Assembly: GCA_009691305.1 (NCBI GenBank)
Contig: SICS01000006.1
Location: 1 to 40,807, forward strand
DNA from: Candidatus Peribacteria bacterium
GTDB lineage: Bacteria > Patescibacteriota > Gracilibacteria > Peribacterales > Peribacteraceae
Reading direction: 5' to 3'
DNA length: 40,807 bases
Shown: one piece after another, positions 15,892-24,124 of the stretch
Layout of the letters: each line of letters opens with the position of its first letter
Numbering within the stretch: position 1 is the stretch's first letter
The notes under the pieces: model-generated
What the model was told of the DNA's origin: nothing
Seen by the model: only the letters and a program-made list of their open reading frames with translations
Database searches by the model: none
Position numbers and translations under genes: made by a program

Positions 15892-17286
15892 ATGAAGAAA
15901 TCCGAAGCAATCTTCGGGGTGGCGAGAGTGCCCCTGGACGCCCTTGCCGTGCTCGCGGCGCTGCTCCTGGCGTTCCGCTTGCGGCAGCTGAATATCGACT
16001 TCATCCCCGGCCAGAATTTGCTCGATGCCAGCGGCACGCTGCCGGACATGGCGTGGTACATCGTGCACTTCATCGTGCCGAGCGTCGGGACTTTCCTGCT
16101 GTTAAGCGCCGTGCTCGGCCTCTACACGCTCGAGTCGACCATGAGCGCGTGGGTCGAGGTCGGTCGCGTGATCCTGGTGACTGCCCTCTGGGTGGTGCTC
16201 GTGATCGCGTGGTACTTCCTCGTCCGCAAACAACTGTTCTTCTCCCGCGCGCTGCTCCTCTATGGCACGGGGTTCATCGTGCTGTTTGTCGAGATCGGCA
16301 GGGCGGCGCTTACGATGCTGCAGCGGTCGTTCCTCCGTGCGGGCATGGGACGGCGCATTGTCGTGTCGCTGGGCACGCAGGGGCTTGCGGAAGCGGCGCA
16401 GGATATTCTGCAGCACGACGAGCACTACGCGTACCTGGGGCATATTCCTGACCTTGATGCCCTCAAGCGCATTCTCCACCAACAGACCGTCGACCTTGTC
16501 CTGCAGACCGATCCGAACCCAGGAGGTGATGCCACCATCACGTTGATCAACTACTGCCGCAGCCACCAGGTCGGCTATGCGTTCCTGCCGCCGGTGCTGG
16601 CCGACGTGCCGCATCAACTGCGCGTGGAACGTCTCGGCTTGCTTCCGATGATCCGCTTTCAACCGACGCCGTTGGATGGGTGGGGGAGGGTACTTAAGCG
16701 CGTGTTCGACATCATCGTGAGTTTCCTCATGATCATCCTTCTTTCGCCGCTCCTCCTCCTCTTTTCCCTGCTTGTCCTTATAGGCTCCGGCTGGCCCATC
16801 TTCTACGTATCCCAGAGGGTCGGTGAGCAGGGGCGCAAGAAGGTCTCGATCCTCAAGTTCCGATCGATGGTCCGCGATGCCGACCTCCACAAGGATGAAC
16901 TCCTCGCGATGAACCACCGCACGGATGGCCCGCTCTTTAAGATTCATAATGATCCGCGGGTCACGGGCATCGGCAAGATTCTCCGGCGCTTCTCGCTTGA
17001 TGAACTCCCGCAACTCTTCAACGTGTTCATCGGGAACCTCTCGCTCGTTGGGCCGCGACCGCATCTTCCGGCGGAGGTCGATCGGTACTCTCTAGAACAG
17101 CGGCGCGTGTTCGCGGTCAAACCCGGTGCCACAGGGCTCGCGCAAATCTCCGGCAGGTCGAGCTTGAGCTTTGATGAGGAAGTGCGGCTCGATCTTCAAT
17201 ACATTGAAGAATGGTCACTGCTGCTGGATTTGTGGATACTGTGGCGGACGATGTTTACGGTGTTTTCGCGGAGGGGGGCTGACTAG
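15892..17286 (+). CDS. Polyprenyl-phosphate sugar phosphotransferase (WbaP/CpsE family)
   Basis: This membrane enzyme starts surface polysaccharide synthesis by moving a sugar-1-phosphate from UDP-sugar to undecaprenyl phosphate. The 464-aa protein has four or five N-terminal helices, a central CoA-binding-like domain (about 140-250), a re-entrant helix starting KRVFDIIVSFLMIILLSPLL, and the catalytic domain: ILKFRSMVRDAD, the DPRVTGIGKILRRFSLDELPQL segment (DPR...SLDELPQ), NLSLVGPRPHLP and PGATGLAQISGRS. TACACT (15880-15885) ends 6 nt before ATG. Its TAG overlaps the convergent exonuclease TAG (CTAG). Confidence 0.93.
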   Translation: MKKSEAIFGVARVPLDALAVLAALLLAFRLRQLNIDFIPGQNLLDASGTLPDMAWYIVHFIVPSVGTFLLLSAVLGLYTLESTMSAWVEVGRVILVTALWVVLVIAWYFLVRKQLFFSRALLLYGTGFIVLFVEIGRAALTMLQRSFLRAGMGRRIVVSLGTQGLAEAAQDILQHDEHYAYLGHIPDLDALKRILHQQTVDLVLQTDPNPGGDATITLINYCRSHQVGYAFLPPVLADVPHQLRVERLGLLPMIRFQPTPLDGWGRVLKRVFDIIVSFLMIILLSPLLLLFSLLVLIGSGWPIFYVSQRVGEQGRKKVSILKFRSMVRDADLHKDELLAMNHRTDGPLFKIHNDPRVTGIGKILRRFSLDELPQLFNVFIGNLSLVGPRPHLPAEVDRYSLEQRRVFAVKPGATGLAQISGRSSLSFDEEVRLDLQYIEEWSLLLDLWILWRTMFTVFSRRGAD

Positions 17287-19703
17287 AACATCGACAGTTG
17301 GTCTTTTGCTACTGATTTCTTTTTCGGGGTTTTCGCTTTCACTTCGGTTTTCAGCTCCTTGGCATCTTTGGCTTCGTTGGCATCATTACCGCGGCCAGGA
17401 ACGGCCGCTGCTATGTCTGAGAACTGTTCAAGGTACCCCCTCACCGTTTTCCCATATCCCTTCGTTTGAATTCGATCATCCAGCACGCGTGCGTCGCCGT
17501 CTTTCGTTTTGATCCGTGCATATGCTCGGAGCAATCGGAAGAGGCGGTGGAGTGTACGGGGGAGGGAGTAGTCGCTGAAGGCGTTCGCGTAGTACAGCGA
17601 GCGGCGGCCGAGGATGGGGTGGTTGGGGTGGTCGAAGGGGAGGGATTTCAGGACGAGATGGTCGACGGTGCCTTCGGGGAGGTCGGTGCCTTCGAACATC
17701 CACGGCGTCACGAGCCACAGGGCGGGTGCTTTGGCGGCAAGGAACTCGGCCTGCATGCGGCCCATGCCACCGTTCAATCCCTGACAGATCAGCGTCACGC
17801 CTTTCGCTTCTAGCGCTTCGGTGTATTTCACGTACTGCTCCTCGATCGCGCCTTTGCCAGGGAGGAGGATCACTGTTTTACCCGGCGGGGGATTTTTCAG
17901 AATTTCATCAAGATTCGGTTGTGCGTCGAAAGAGATGTGAATCATTGCATGGTCGTAGGGGCGAGCCACCGGCTCGCCCGTACTTTCCCCCGCCCGTACG
18001 CCCATGTGGGCTTTCGGAGGAAGAATCTCGGGAAGCATTTCCGCCGCACCTTGTGGGATGAGGAGCGTCGTTGGGAATCTTTTGAAGAGGTTCTCGCCGA
18101 GGAGCAGGCCGATCCGCTCCGGCACCGACTGGAGGAGTTGCCCGCCATTCGGCTTCTGCTCGATCCACGCGATGCGGTGCGGGAGGTTCTCCACCTGGAG
18201 GATCCGCTGGAGGTCACCCAAATGCTGCAGCAACTGCTCCGGCCACTTCTGGGACGTGAGCACTTCATCCAGGATTGTGCGCAACCCTTTCGTGTCCTGC
18301 GAACTGAGATCGGAATGGGCAAGGTAGCGGATATCCTGGAACTGCCGCACTTTCTCTATCCACAGCTGCAGCGTATCGACGAACTTCGTCATAAGGGGAT
18401 TCCCCTGCGCTGCGGCACGCACGTCATCGATCGCGCAGAACCAGCCGAAGGCTTTCGTCGCCGTATCTTCCAGCATCGAGGCGTCATCAATGATCACATG
18501 TGCCGCAGGTCGTCCTTCGCTCCGCTCAGGATGACTACCAGCGGCTATTCCCATTGATTTGGCGCCGGGGTGCTCCGGTTCCTGCAGAAACTCGAGCAGT
18601 TCACGGTGGTCGAGCAACACGACGTTTGGGAGTTCCTTGAACTGGTCGAGGTATGCCTTGGATGCCGCAGTGCAGCTCAACTTTCCATTCCACACCGCTT
18701 CTTCGCTTCCATGCATCGGGAACTCGTCGCGACGGCTGGGCTCGTACCACGCGAGCTTGAGCGCGAGAGTCGCTTCGTCCGCCGTGTAGGCCTCCTGCTT
18801 CGCGAACCGCTGCACGGCATCTACATCGATCAACGAATGCGGCGGGTAGAGGACGCGGATGTTCTTAAGTAGCGCATCGGGCAATCTCTGGAGGACGGGG
18901 CGCAGTCCCTTCACGGCGATCCAGTGGCGCGTTGACGTATCCTTGAGCGCGCCTTCGATCACCGATTGCAGGTGCAGGGGATCCAGTGGCTCATCAATTA
19001 GGCCGGGTGACGGGGAGGGGGCGGGGATGGTGAGATGGCTGGATACTGCGGATGACTTTTCGCGTGCTTTCGAGAGGGAGAGCCACTTCGGTTCCTTCTT
19101 TGCGGTTGGCGCAGGCAGTGCTTCAAAGAGCATCCGATAGCCCTTAGGCGCACGTGCCATGATCGCGTCGGCCAGGTCGCGCAGGTCTTTAGGCAGTTCC
19201 ATCAATCGCTCCCAGCATTTTCCCAGCAGTTCCGTCGTCGCACGCACGTCGCCGAGCGCGCGATGCGGAGGATTGTGGTTGAGATCCAGAACAGTGCTCA
19301 AGTATCCGAGCGAGTAGCTCTGGAGTTCCGGGAACACGAGCGACGAGAGCATGGACGTATCGATGTACGGTCGCTCACTGAGGTCGAGCCCTTCGCCCTT
19401 CAGCATCCCGATATCGAACGGGATGTTCTGTCCCACGAGCAACGCATCGTCGGGCAGGTGCTTTAGGACCGTCTTCAATTCATCCGCGAAGGCAGGCTTC
19501 CCCTTCAGGTCCGCCGTCCGGATGCGCGTGAGTACTTCCACTGTCGGTGGTACCCCCGCATGATGGAAGAGCTGTTCGTATTCTGTCGCCACCTTTCCAT
19601 CTCGCACTTCCGCCGATGCGAACTCAATCACCCGATGCACCCGCGGCACGAAGCCAGTGGTCTCCGTATCCAGGACGACGAGGGGGAGGGAGGGGAGCTT
19701 CAT
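17283..19703 (-). CDS. DnaQ-type 3'-5' exonuclease fused to a degenerate DinG-like helicase
   Basis: The 806-aa protein opens with an active-looking DEDDh exonuclease: VVLDTETTGF, NIPFDIGML and HRALGDVRATTELL, plus conserved surroundings. The rest aligns by order with DinG/XPD helicases, but the key motifs are lost: no GxGKT Walker A follows HLQSVIEGAL, DEAH is replaced by VIIDDASML, and the last motif reads LHRLFRLLRAYAR instead of Q-GR-IR. Recognisable are LWLVTPWMFEGTDLPEG and LKSLPFDHPNHPI. It probably acts as a DNA exonuclease with an ATPase-dead arm. Three repeats are inserted in frame (17387, 17954, 18512). The start is ATG 19703, 6 nt after TATCCT. Confidence 0.82.
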   Translation of the reverse strand: MKLPSLPLVVLDTETTGFVPRVHRVIEFASAEVRDGKVATEYEQLFHHAGVPPTVEVLTRIRTADLKGKPAFADELKTVLKHLPDDALLVGQNIPFDIGMLKGEGLDLSERPYIDTSMLSSLVFPELQSYSLGYLSTVLDLNHNPPHRALGDVRATTELLGKCWERLMELPKDLRDLADAIMARAPKGYRMLFEALPAPTAKKEPKWLSLSKAREKSSAVSSHLTIPAPSPSPGLIDEPLDPLHLQSVIEGALKDTSTRHWIAVKGLRPVLQRLPDALLKNIRVLYPPHSLIDVDAVQRFAKQEAYTADEATLALKLAWYEPSRRDEFPMHGSEEAVWNGKLSCTAASKAYLDQFKELPNVVLLDHRELLEFLQEPEHPGAKSMGIAAGSHPERSEGRPAAHVIIDDASMLEDTATKAFGWFCAIDDVRAAAQGNPLMTKFVDTLQLWIEKVRQFQDIRYLAHSDLSSQDTKGLRTILDEVLTSQKWPEQLLQHLGDLQRILQVENLPHRIAWIEQKPNGGQLLQSVPERIGLLLGENLFKRFPTTLLIPQGAAEMLPEILPPKAHMGVRAGESTGEPVARPYDHAMIHISFDAQPNLDEILKNPPPGKTVILLPGKGAIEEQYVKYTEALEAKGVTLICQGLNGGMGRMQAEFLAAKAPALWLVTPWMFEGTDLPEGTVDHLVLKSLPFDHPNHPILGRRSLYYANAFSDYSLPRTLHRLFRLLRAYARIKTKDGDARVLDDRIQTKGYGKTVRGYLEQFSDIAAAVPGRGNDANEAKDAKELKTEVKAKTPKKKSVAKDQLSMF
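17387..17415. repeat. GCGGCC palindrome in the exonuclease-helicase gene
   Basis: ttaccgcggccaggaacggccgctgctat encodes IAAAVPGRGN near the C-terminus, before a Lys/Ala-rich tail. Same family as 30481-30511, which has nearly the same ggaacggccgctgcta. Confidence 0.65.
17954..17983. repeat. Palindrome gggcgagccaccggctcgccc in the exonuclease-helicase gene
   Basis: gtaggggcgagcc, acc, ggctcgcccgtac is an almost perfect palindrome. It encodes TGEPVARPYDHA in a non-conserved linker. The gtagggg/ccc-tac ends match the repeat in sufC at 31284-31313. Confidence 0.65.
18512..18535. repeat. HPERSEG-encoding repeat, copy 1
   Basis: This 24-bp sequence, starting gtccttcgctccgctc and ending aggatgac, is identical to the one at 23139-23162. 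Read on the minus strand it gives HPERSEG, here inserted just before the Walker B-like VIIDD strand. Confidence 0.85.
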
Positions 19704-19709
19704 GGAGGG

Positions 19710-19715
19710 AGGATA
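19710..19715 (-). promoter_or_regulatory. -10 hexamer TATCCT of the exonuclease gene
   Basis: TATCCT on the minus strand ends 6 nt before ATG 19703, predicting a leaderless transcript. Confidence 0.5.
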
Positions 19716-19772
19716 GGCCGGGGAAAGGGCTAGGGATAGGGCTATGGCTACGCTAGGAGCTTGAGCTATTTC

Positions 19773-19801
19773 TTGCCAATTTTCATGCAATCATGAATAA
19801 T
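19773..19801 (+). promoter_or_regulatory. Promoter TTGCCA-N17-AATAAT
   Basis: The -35 is at 19773-19778 and the -10 at 19796-19801. The -10 ends 7 nt before ATG 19809, so the small gene has a good promoter and no leader. Confidence 0.65.
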
Positions 19802-19808
19802 CGATCCT

Positions 19809-20105
19809 ATGGCAATTACCTCAGCATCGTATCCACCGTTCGCTTCGAATCCGGGAGCTCTCAGTGATGCTCTTCCAGATCGGCTAGTAGCCAGTGTTCC
19901 CGATATCTATCAACGAACGGATTCCGCCCCAACCACGATGGCAGAATTTTCAGAAGTGGTGTTGCATTCAGGGATGTCGCCGGATGCTCTCTATCTGATA
20001 CAGCAACAACAAGTCGAGCGTGCAAAGCAGGAAGCACAAAGAATATTATTCATGATACAAAAGCATGCAGCCTATGAAAGACTCATGCAGACAAGCATGA
20101 ATTAG
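19809..20105 (+). CDS. Small unknown protein, 98 aa
   Basis: The N-terminal half is Pro/Ser/Ala-rich (SASYPPFASNPGALSD). The C-terminal half is a likely helix rich in Gln, Ala and charged residues (LYLIQQQQVERAKQEAQRIL). It is cytosolic, with no membrane segment. It has its own promoter and converges with nusA, separated by an inverted repeat (tagtcc at 20103 with ggacta at 20153). It is somewhat similar in style to the small gene at 39816-40028, but I see no clear homology. I do not recognise it. Confidence 0.6.
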   Translation: MAITSASYPPFASNPGALSDALPDRLVASVPDIYQRTDSAPTTMAEFSEVVLHSGMSPDALYLIQQQQVERAKQEAQRILFMIQKHAAYERLMQTSMN

Positions 20106-20158
20106 TCCGTCAGTTCAAACTTCCATAGGGGTAAGAAACTCAATTGAAGGGAAGGACT
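20103..20158. terminator. Inverted repeat between convergent genes (possible terminator)
   Basis: TAGTCC...TTCAA pairs with TTGAA...GGACTA across about 25 nt. There is no T-run, so a terminator role is uncertain. Confidence 0.3.
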
Positions 20159-21432
20159 AGACCGCCTGTGCGCCTTCGCCGGCCACGGGTTGGTCGACAT
20201 CAGGTGACAGCGAATCATTCACGCCGGGTTCGCCTGAGGGAGGTGGCATGGGGTCGCCAACACCGGGAATGTGTTCGGTTCCATCCGCAGCCGTGGAAGG
20301 CTGCTCTGCTGTCATCTCGGGCATCGGTTCACCGCGCAGTTCTGCCAGCTTCGCCTTGAAGGCCGGTAGCTCCGCGTAGTTGTACATGTCGAGTTCGAAA
20401 CCGGAGAGCTGGGTGGCGAGGCGGATGTTCTGGCCTTTCTTGCCGATGGCCATCGGGCGCTGCGCTTCCTCTACAAAGACCGCGGCGCGCTTCTTCACTT
20501 TGCGGCCCTGGTCGTCGATACGTTCCTCGTTGTTCACGATGATCACTGCCGAGATTGCGGCGGGCTGGAGTGCAAGGGAGATCAGCTTGATCGGGTCATC
20601 CGACCACTCGATCATGTCGACGCGCTCACCGTTGATCTCTTCCATCACGGCCTGGATGCGCACGCCCTTCTGGCCAACGCATGCGCCGATCGGGTCGATC
20701 CTCGGGTCGTTGCTCTTCACGGCCACCTTGCTGCGGAAGCCCGCGTCGCGCGCGATGCCTTTGATCTCTACGTCGCCGTTGCGGACTTCGGGGATCTCGA
20801 GCTCGAGCAATTTCTTCACCAGGTTCTGGTGTGTGCGGGAGATGCGTAGCTGCGGACCCTTGCCTGTCAGCTCAACCTTATCCAGGTACACGCGGATGCG
20901 CTTGCCGGTGTAGTAGTGCTCGCCGGGGATCTGTTCCCTCCAGGGCAAGCTCACGGTCATGCCTTCGATCTCGAGCGTCACCCAGTTGGGGTCGACCTTC
21001 GTCACGGTCGCCGTCAAAAGTTCCTCTTCGCGGTCCTTGAACATCTCGTACAAGCTTTGCTTCTCCGCCTCCTGCAGCTTCTGCAAGATCACCTGCTTGG
21101 CCGCCTGCGTGGCGATGCGGCCGTACTCGAGCGGCGTCACGTCGATCGCGATCTCGTCGCCCACATCGGAGTCGGGTTTGATCTTCTTGGCGTCCTTGAT
21201 GCTGATTTCGAAGTTGTCGTTCTCGACGTTCTCCACCACTTCTTTCACGAGCAGAATCGACGGCATGTCGCGGCCCTCTTCGAGCTCGACCCGGATCTCC
21301 TGTTCCTTGTTGCCGAAGTCTTTGCGGTACGCGGTGGCGATGGCCTGTTTGACGGCCTCAATGACCTGGTCCGGCTTCACGTTCTTCTCGGAACAGATCT
21401 GGTTAATGGCGGCGAGGAATGATGCTTTCATA
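20157..21432 (-). CDS. nusA: Transcription termination/antitermination factor NusA
   Basis: NusA binds RNA polymerase and nascent RNA and modulates pausing, termination and antitermination. The 424-aa protein has the N-terminal polymerase-binding domain (NQICSEKNVKPDQVIEAVKQ; AYRKDFGNKEQEIRVEL), an S1 domain (about 140-205), KH1 with LLELEIPEVRNGDVEIKGI and VKSNDPRIDPIGACVGQKG, and KH2 with AQRPMAIGKKGQNIRLA. A ~55-residue acidic/Pro-rich tail replaces the acidic repeats of proteobacterial NusA. The start is ATG 21432, from homology (KASFLAAINQ). The leader contains two palindromic repeats. Confidence 0.96.
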
Positions 21433-21443
21433 GGTGGTGGGCC

Positions 21444-21486
21444 CCTCGATACGCTCAGCGCTCCGCACTGAGCTACTCGGGGTGAC
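21444..21486. repeat. Palindromic repeat in the nusA leader, copy A
   Basis: cctcgatacgctcagcg, ctccg, cactgagctactcggggtgac: gctcag and ctgagc pair. Same family as 290-336. Confidence 0.65.
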
Positions 21487-21504
21487 AAAGAAGTAAAAGG
21501 GGGT

Positions 21505-21556
21505 GTCATCCCGAGTAGTTCGCGACGGAGTCGCGAACGTAACGAGGGATGAGAGG
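21505..21556. repeat. Palindromic repeat in the nusA leader, copy B (inverted)
   Basis: gtcatcccgagtagttcgcga, cggag, tcgcgaacgtaacgagggatgag: ttcgcga and tcgcgaa form a perfect 7-bp stem. With copy A, 19 nt away in opposite orientation, it forms a composite structure just upstream of nusA. Confidence 0.65.
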
Positions 21557-21663
21557 AACGGTGAAGCCACCATTCCAGAATTGGAATAGTGTCAATAAAG
21601 ACAACCGTTGATGGACAGACTATAGACCTGTTTCCCGAGCCTCGGCAAGCCCTAAACAAGCAT

Positions 21664-22566
21664 TTACGCCTTCCTCTTGGCCTTCGCTTCTTTCGGGAGA
21701 TTCTTCAGCACATACCCCATCCAGACGAGGAAAATGACGGTGAAGAGGAAATTGACGTGGAACCGGAAGATGACTTCCAGCAAGCGATAGCAGATGGGGA
21801 GTGTGAGGCCGTACATCGAGAGCCAGTAGAGGTCGCCGTATGTGCGCGGGGCTTTGATCACGATCGCGATGATCCACAGGATGCCCACCGCCACGAGGAG
21901 GTAGAGGAGGTAGCCGAGCAGCGTGACACCGGCGAACAGGAACGGCAGGAAGAGGATGATGCAGCCGATGCCGACGGTAGCAATCGTCGGGAGCAGATCC
22001 AGGTACGGCAGTACATTCGAGATGACTTTGGTGTAGAGCTGCTTGGTGATCGTGATGTTCCCGACGTCCTTGAGCGAGTAGAACTTCACCGTGTCATTCT
22101 CGTCGGGGATGACGATGGACTGTTTGGTCAGCAGAATGAAAGTATTCTTCTTGGGGAAATCCTCTGCGCGGGCGCGCGTATCGATCACGAGCAGGTGGGG
22201 GGCCGCGCCCGTTTCCTCCTTGGATGCGAGCTCGCGCCACTTGGGTGGCAGTTCGATCGCATACGGCTCGCGTACATTGGTCGACACGTTGCCGTCCTTG
22301 ATGGTCACCACCAGTTCCGCCGGGTAGAGCGTGGGCGCGACCTCCTTCAAACTGGCGACGGCTGCACGCACATGGGGCAGAGCGATGAGGATCGCAAACG
22401 AGAGGGCGATGCTCGAGAGGAAACAGAGGATCCACAGCGTGCCATACAGGTGCCGGATCGACTTGGGAGAATGCTTCTTGGCGCGGTCGGCGAAAAACTT
22501 CACGTCATACGCGCTACGCGCGGTGTCCGAGAACCAGGTGCGAATCCATTTGAGCATGCGTGTCAT
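21664..22566 (-). CDS. DUF1189-like integral membrane protein
   Basis: The 300-aa protein has an N-terminal amphipathic segment, a helix near residues 44-66 (LWILCFLSSIALSFAILIAL), then a ~110-residue external domain with PAELVVTIKDGNVSTNVREP and a VIPDENDTVKFYSL strand. Four more helices follow (about 170-285). The KDG-STN block and this topology match DUF1189-type proteins, whose function is not established. The C-terminus is basic (PKEAKAKRKA). It is on the same strand as nusA and the GT2 gene but has intergenic gaps on both sides. A second ATG nine bases later (22557) is also possible. Confidence 0.75.
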   Translation of the reverse strand: MTRMLKWIRTWFSDTARSAYDVKFFADRAKKHSPKSIRHLYGTLWILCFLSSIALSFAILIALPHVRAAVASLKEVAPTLYPAELVVTIKDGNVSTNVREPYAIELPPKWRELASKEETGAAPHLLVIDTRARAEDFPKKNTFILLTKQSIVIPDENDTVKFYSLKDVGNITITKQLYTKVISNVLPYLDLLPTIATVGIGCIILFLPFLFAGVTLLGYLLYLLVAVGILWIIAIVIKAPRTYGDLYWLSMYGLTLPICYRLLEVIFRFHVNFLFTVIFLVWMGYVLKNLPKEAKAKRKA

Positions 22567-22605
22567 GGTAATAGATTTTTGCCGGAGAATGAAGGCATTT
22601 TCAAT

Positions 22606-23466
22606 CTACTTCGCATCCAGCCCCGTGAGGAATGCTTTTGCGTGCGCTCCTCGCATCCCCGGCAACATCGAGGCAATGCGATACTTGAAGAGCTTCCAAC
22701 CTCTGGGCACGATTTCCGCGGCCTGGAAGGCCGCGCTGTCTTTCGATACCAGGCGCTCCATCTCCATCGCCGATTCCCCGAGCGTCTCCATTCGTTCCAA
22801 TGATTCCTCCATCGTCATCGCGTGGTGATGGAACGCACGCGCATCGGGTTCATAGAAGAGGGGAATGCCCACCTCCTTCAATCTCCATCCCCACTCGACG
22901 TCTTCCCACCCGTAGAGCATCACATCTTCACGGAAGGGGAACTTCTTCGCGATCTCCGTCGGGAGGCTGATGTGCGAAGTGTAGGAAAATTTGTGTTGGA
23001 TGGATGTCGGGATCACCTGATGACTGAACTGCTTGATCATCGGATAGCCGAATTGCCAACCGGACTTCTCGAGCCAGTGCATGACGGGGGTGATCTCCAA
23101 AGCAGGATCCCATGTCGTAAATCCGAGGACTGCTGTCGGTCCTTCGCTCCGCTCAGGATGACATCCAAGATGTTTCTCGCATGCATGCGGCGCTAAGAAG
23201 ATGTCATCGCCAATGAAGATTACGTACTTCCCTCGCGCGACCTCCACTCCTTTATTGCGGGCCACACCTTGATGGCATGGAGGAACATCCAGCACGCGTA
23301 CATCCAGATTTCCCACGTTTAGGTTCACCTTTTCAGCATCATTTACGACGATCACCTCTATTTGATCAGCAATCGTTTGTTCCCGGATGTGATCAAGACA
23401 ACGCTGCAGGATCGCAGGGCGACCGTGGGCGGGGATGACGATGGAGAGAAGGGGGGTTGAATGCAT
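22606..23466 (-). CDS. Family 2 glycosyltransferase
   Basis: The 286-residue GT-A protein begins LLSIVIPAHGRPAILQRCLD, with the nucleotide-binding EVIVVNDAE and VARNKGVEVARGKYVIFIGDDI (IGDD is the metal-binding DxD equivalent). MLYGWEDVEWGWRLKEVG matches the acceptor/catalytic ED-E region. There is no membrane helix; it probably acts at the cytosolic face in polysaccharide synthesis. Two repeats are inserted in frame: HPERSEG (23139-23162) and SAAFQAAEIVPRG (22711-22740). ATG 23466 is chosen from homology; the gene diverges from tsaB with only 25 bp between start codons. Confidence 0.9.
   Translation of the reverse strand: MHSTPLLSIVIPAHGRPAILQRCLDHIREQTIADQIEVIVVNDAEKVNLNVGNLDVRVLDVPPCHQGVARNKGVEVARGKYVIFIGDDIFLAPHACEKHLGCHPERSEGPTAVLGFTTWDPALEITPVMHWLEKSGWQFGYPMIKQFSHQVIPTSIQHKFSYTSHISLPTEIAKKFPFREDVMLYGWEDVEWGWRLKEVGIPLFYEPDARAFHHHAMTMEESLERMETLGESAMEMERLVSKDSAAFQAAEIVPRGWKLFKYRIASMLPGMRGAHAKAFLTGLDAK
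22711..22740. repeat. GCGGCC palindrome in the GT2 gene
   Basis: gatttccgcggcctggaaggccgcgctgtc: gcggcct pairs with aggccgc. It encodes DSAAFQAAEI. Confidence 0.65.
23139..23162. repeat. HPERSEG-encoding repeat, copy 2
   Basis: Identical over 24 bp to 18512-18535. It encodes HPERSEG between KHLGC and PTAVLGFTTW in the GT2 protein, a position just after the GDD motif. Confidence 0.85.
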
Positions 23467-23477
23467 GGCGGACTCGG

Positions 23478-23483
23478 TACACG
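23478..23483 (+). promoter_or_regulatory. -10-like hexamer TACACG of tsaB
   Basis: It ends 8 nt before GTG 23492. It overlaps a minus-strand TACCGA (23479-23474) that ends 7 nt before the GT2 start, so two face-to-face promoters are implied in 25 bp. Confidence 0.35.
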
Positions 23484-23491
23484 CTACCACA

Positions 23492-24124
23492 GTGAAAACT
23501 CTCTTTGTAGATTTGGCTTCCCATCAAGGATGCTTGGCGTGCGTGGAGGACGACCGTGTGGTCGCATCCTTTCCTGTCGACCATCGCATCGATGACGCCG
23601 AACTCATGACGCACGTCGAAGACCTGCTCTCAAGAGCCAAGTGGTCCTACCCGGACCTCACGAATATCGCCTGTGTTGTGGGCCCCGGTGGGTTCACGAG
23701 TTTGCGTGTAGCGGTGGCGTTGGCGAATGCGATGAGCCATGAGCTGGGGGTTCCGTCGGTGGGGGTTCATCTGAGTGACCTCTACGGAACGCGAATTGCG
23801 GATTACGTATTGCGAAATGAAAATTCCGAAATTCGAAATTCGAAATCCGAAACGATTTGGTTACATTCCACAAAGAAAAACGAACTCTTCATTCGAGAGG
23901 TATCAGCCCCAGAAGCTCGGTGTATCACGATTGATGAATTGAAAACGACCCTCAAGAGAGGAATGTGGATGGGGGAGTTGATCCCGGAGCATCGGACGAT
24001 CGTCGATGCAGCAGGTGTGACAGAGGCACCACTGAGGCCGGCGGAAGATATCCTGCCTGCCTTCCTTCAGCAGCAGATGTACAAGAGGCAGATCCTGCAG
24101 CCGTGGTACGGGAGGGGGTGGTAA
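23492..24124 (+). CDS. tsaB: tRNA N6-threonylcarbamoyladenosine protein TsaB
   Basis: TsaB is the inactive ASKHA partner of TsaD in t6A37 synthesis on ANN-decoding tRNAs such as the tRNA-Thr in this window. The 210-aa protein opens KTLFVDLASHQGCLACVED and contains the family signature VVGPGGFTSLRVAVALANAM. GTG 23492 is preferred to earlier ATG codons because homologues begin with this strand and a -10-like hexamer precedes it. An AT-rich tandem block (23813-23855) is inserted after RIADYVLRNE and encodes NSEIRNSKSE. The C-terminus has a Tyr/Trp-rich end (QPWYGRGW). The stop abuts the convergent vapC-like stop. Confidence 0.9.
   Translation: MKTLFVDLASHQGCLACVEDDRVVASFPVDHRIDDAELMTHVEDLLSRAKWSYPDLTNIACVVGPGGFTSLRVAVALANAMSHELGVPSVGVHLSDLYGTRIADYVLRNENSEIRNSKSETIWLHSTKKNELFIREVSAPEARCITIDELKTTLKRGMWMGELIPEHRTIVDAAGVTEAPLRPAEDILPAFLQQQMYKRQILQPWYGRGW
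23813..23855. repeat. AT-rich tandem repeat inside tsaB
   Basis: It is made of variants of gaaattc (aaattccgaaattcg, aaattcgaaatccg). It encodes ENSEIRNSKSE in the middle of tsaB, where the composition changes sharply from GC-rich coding DNA. Confidence 0.7.
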
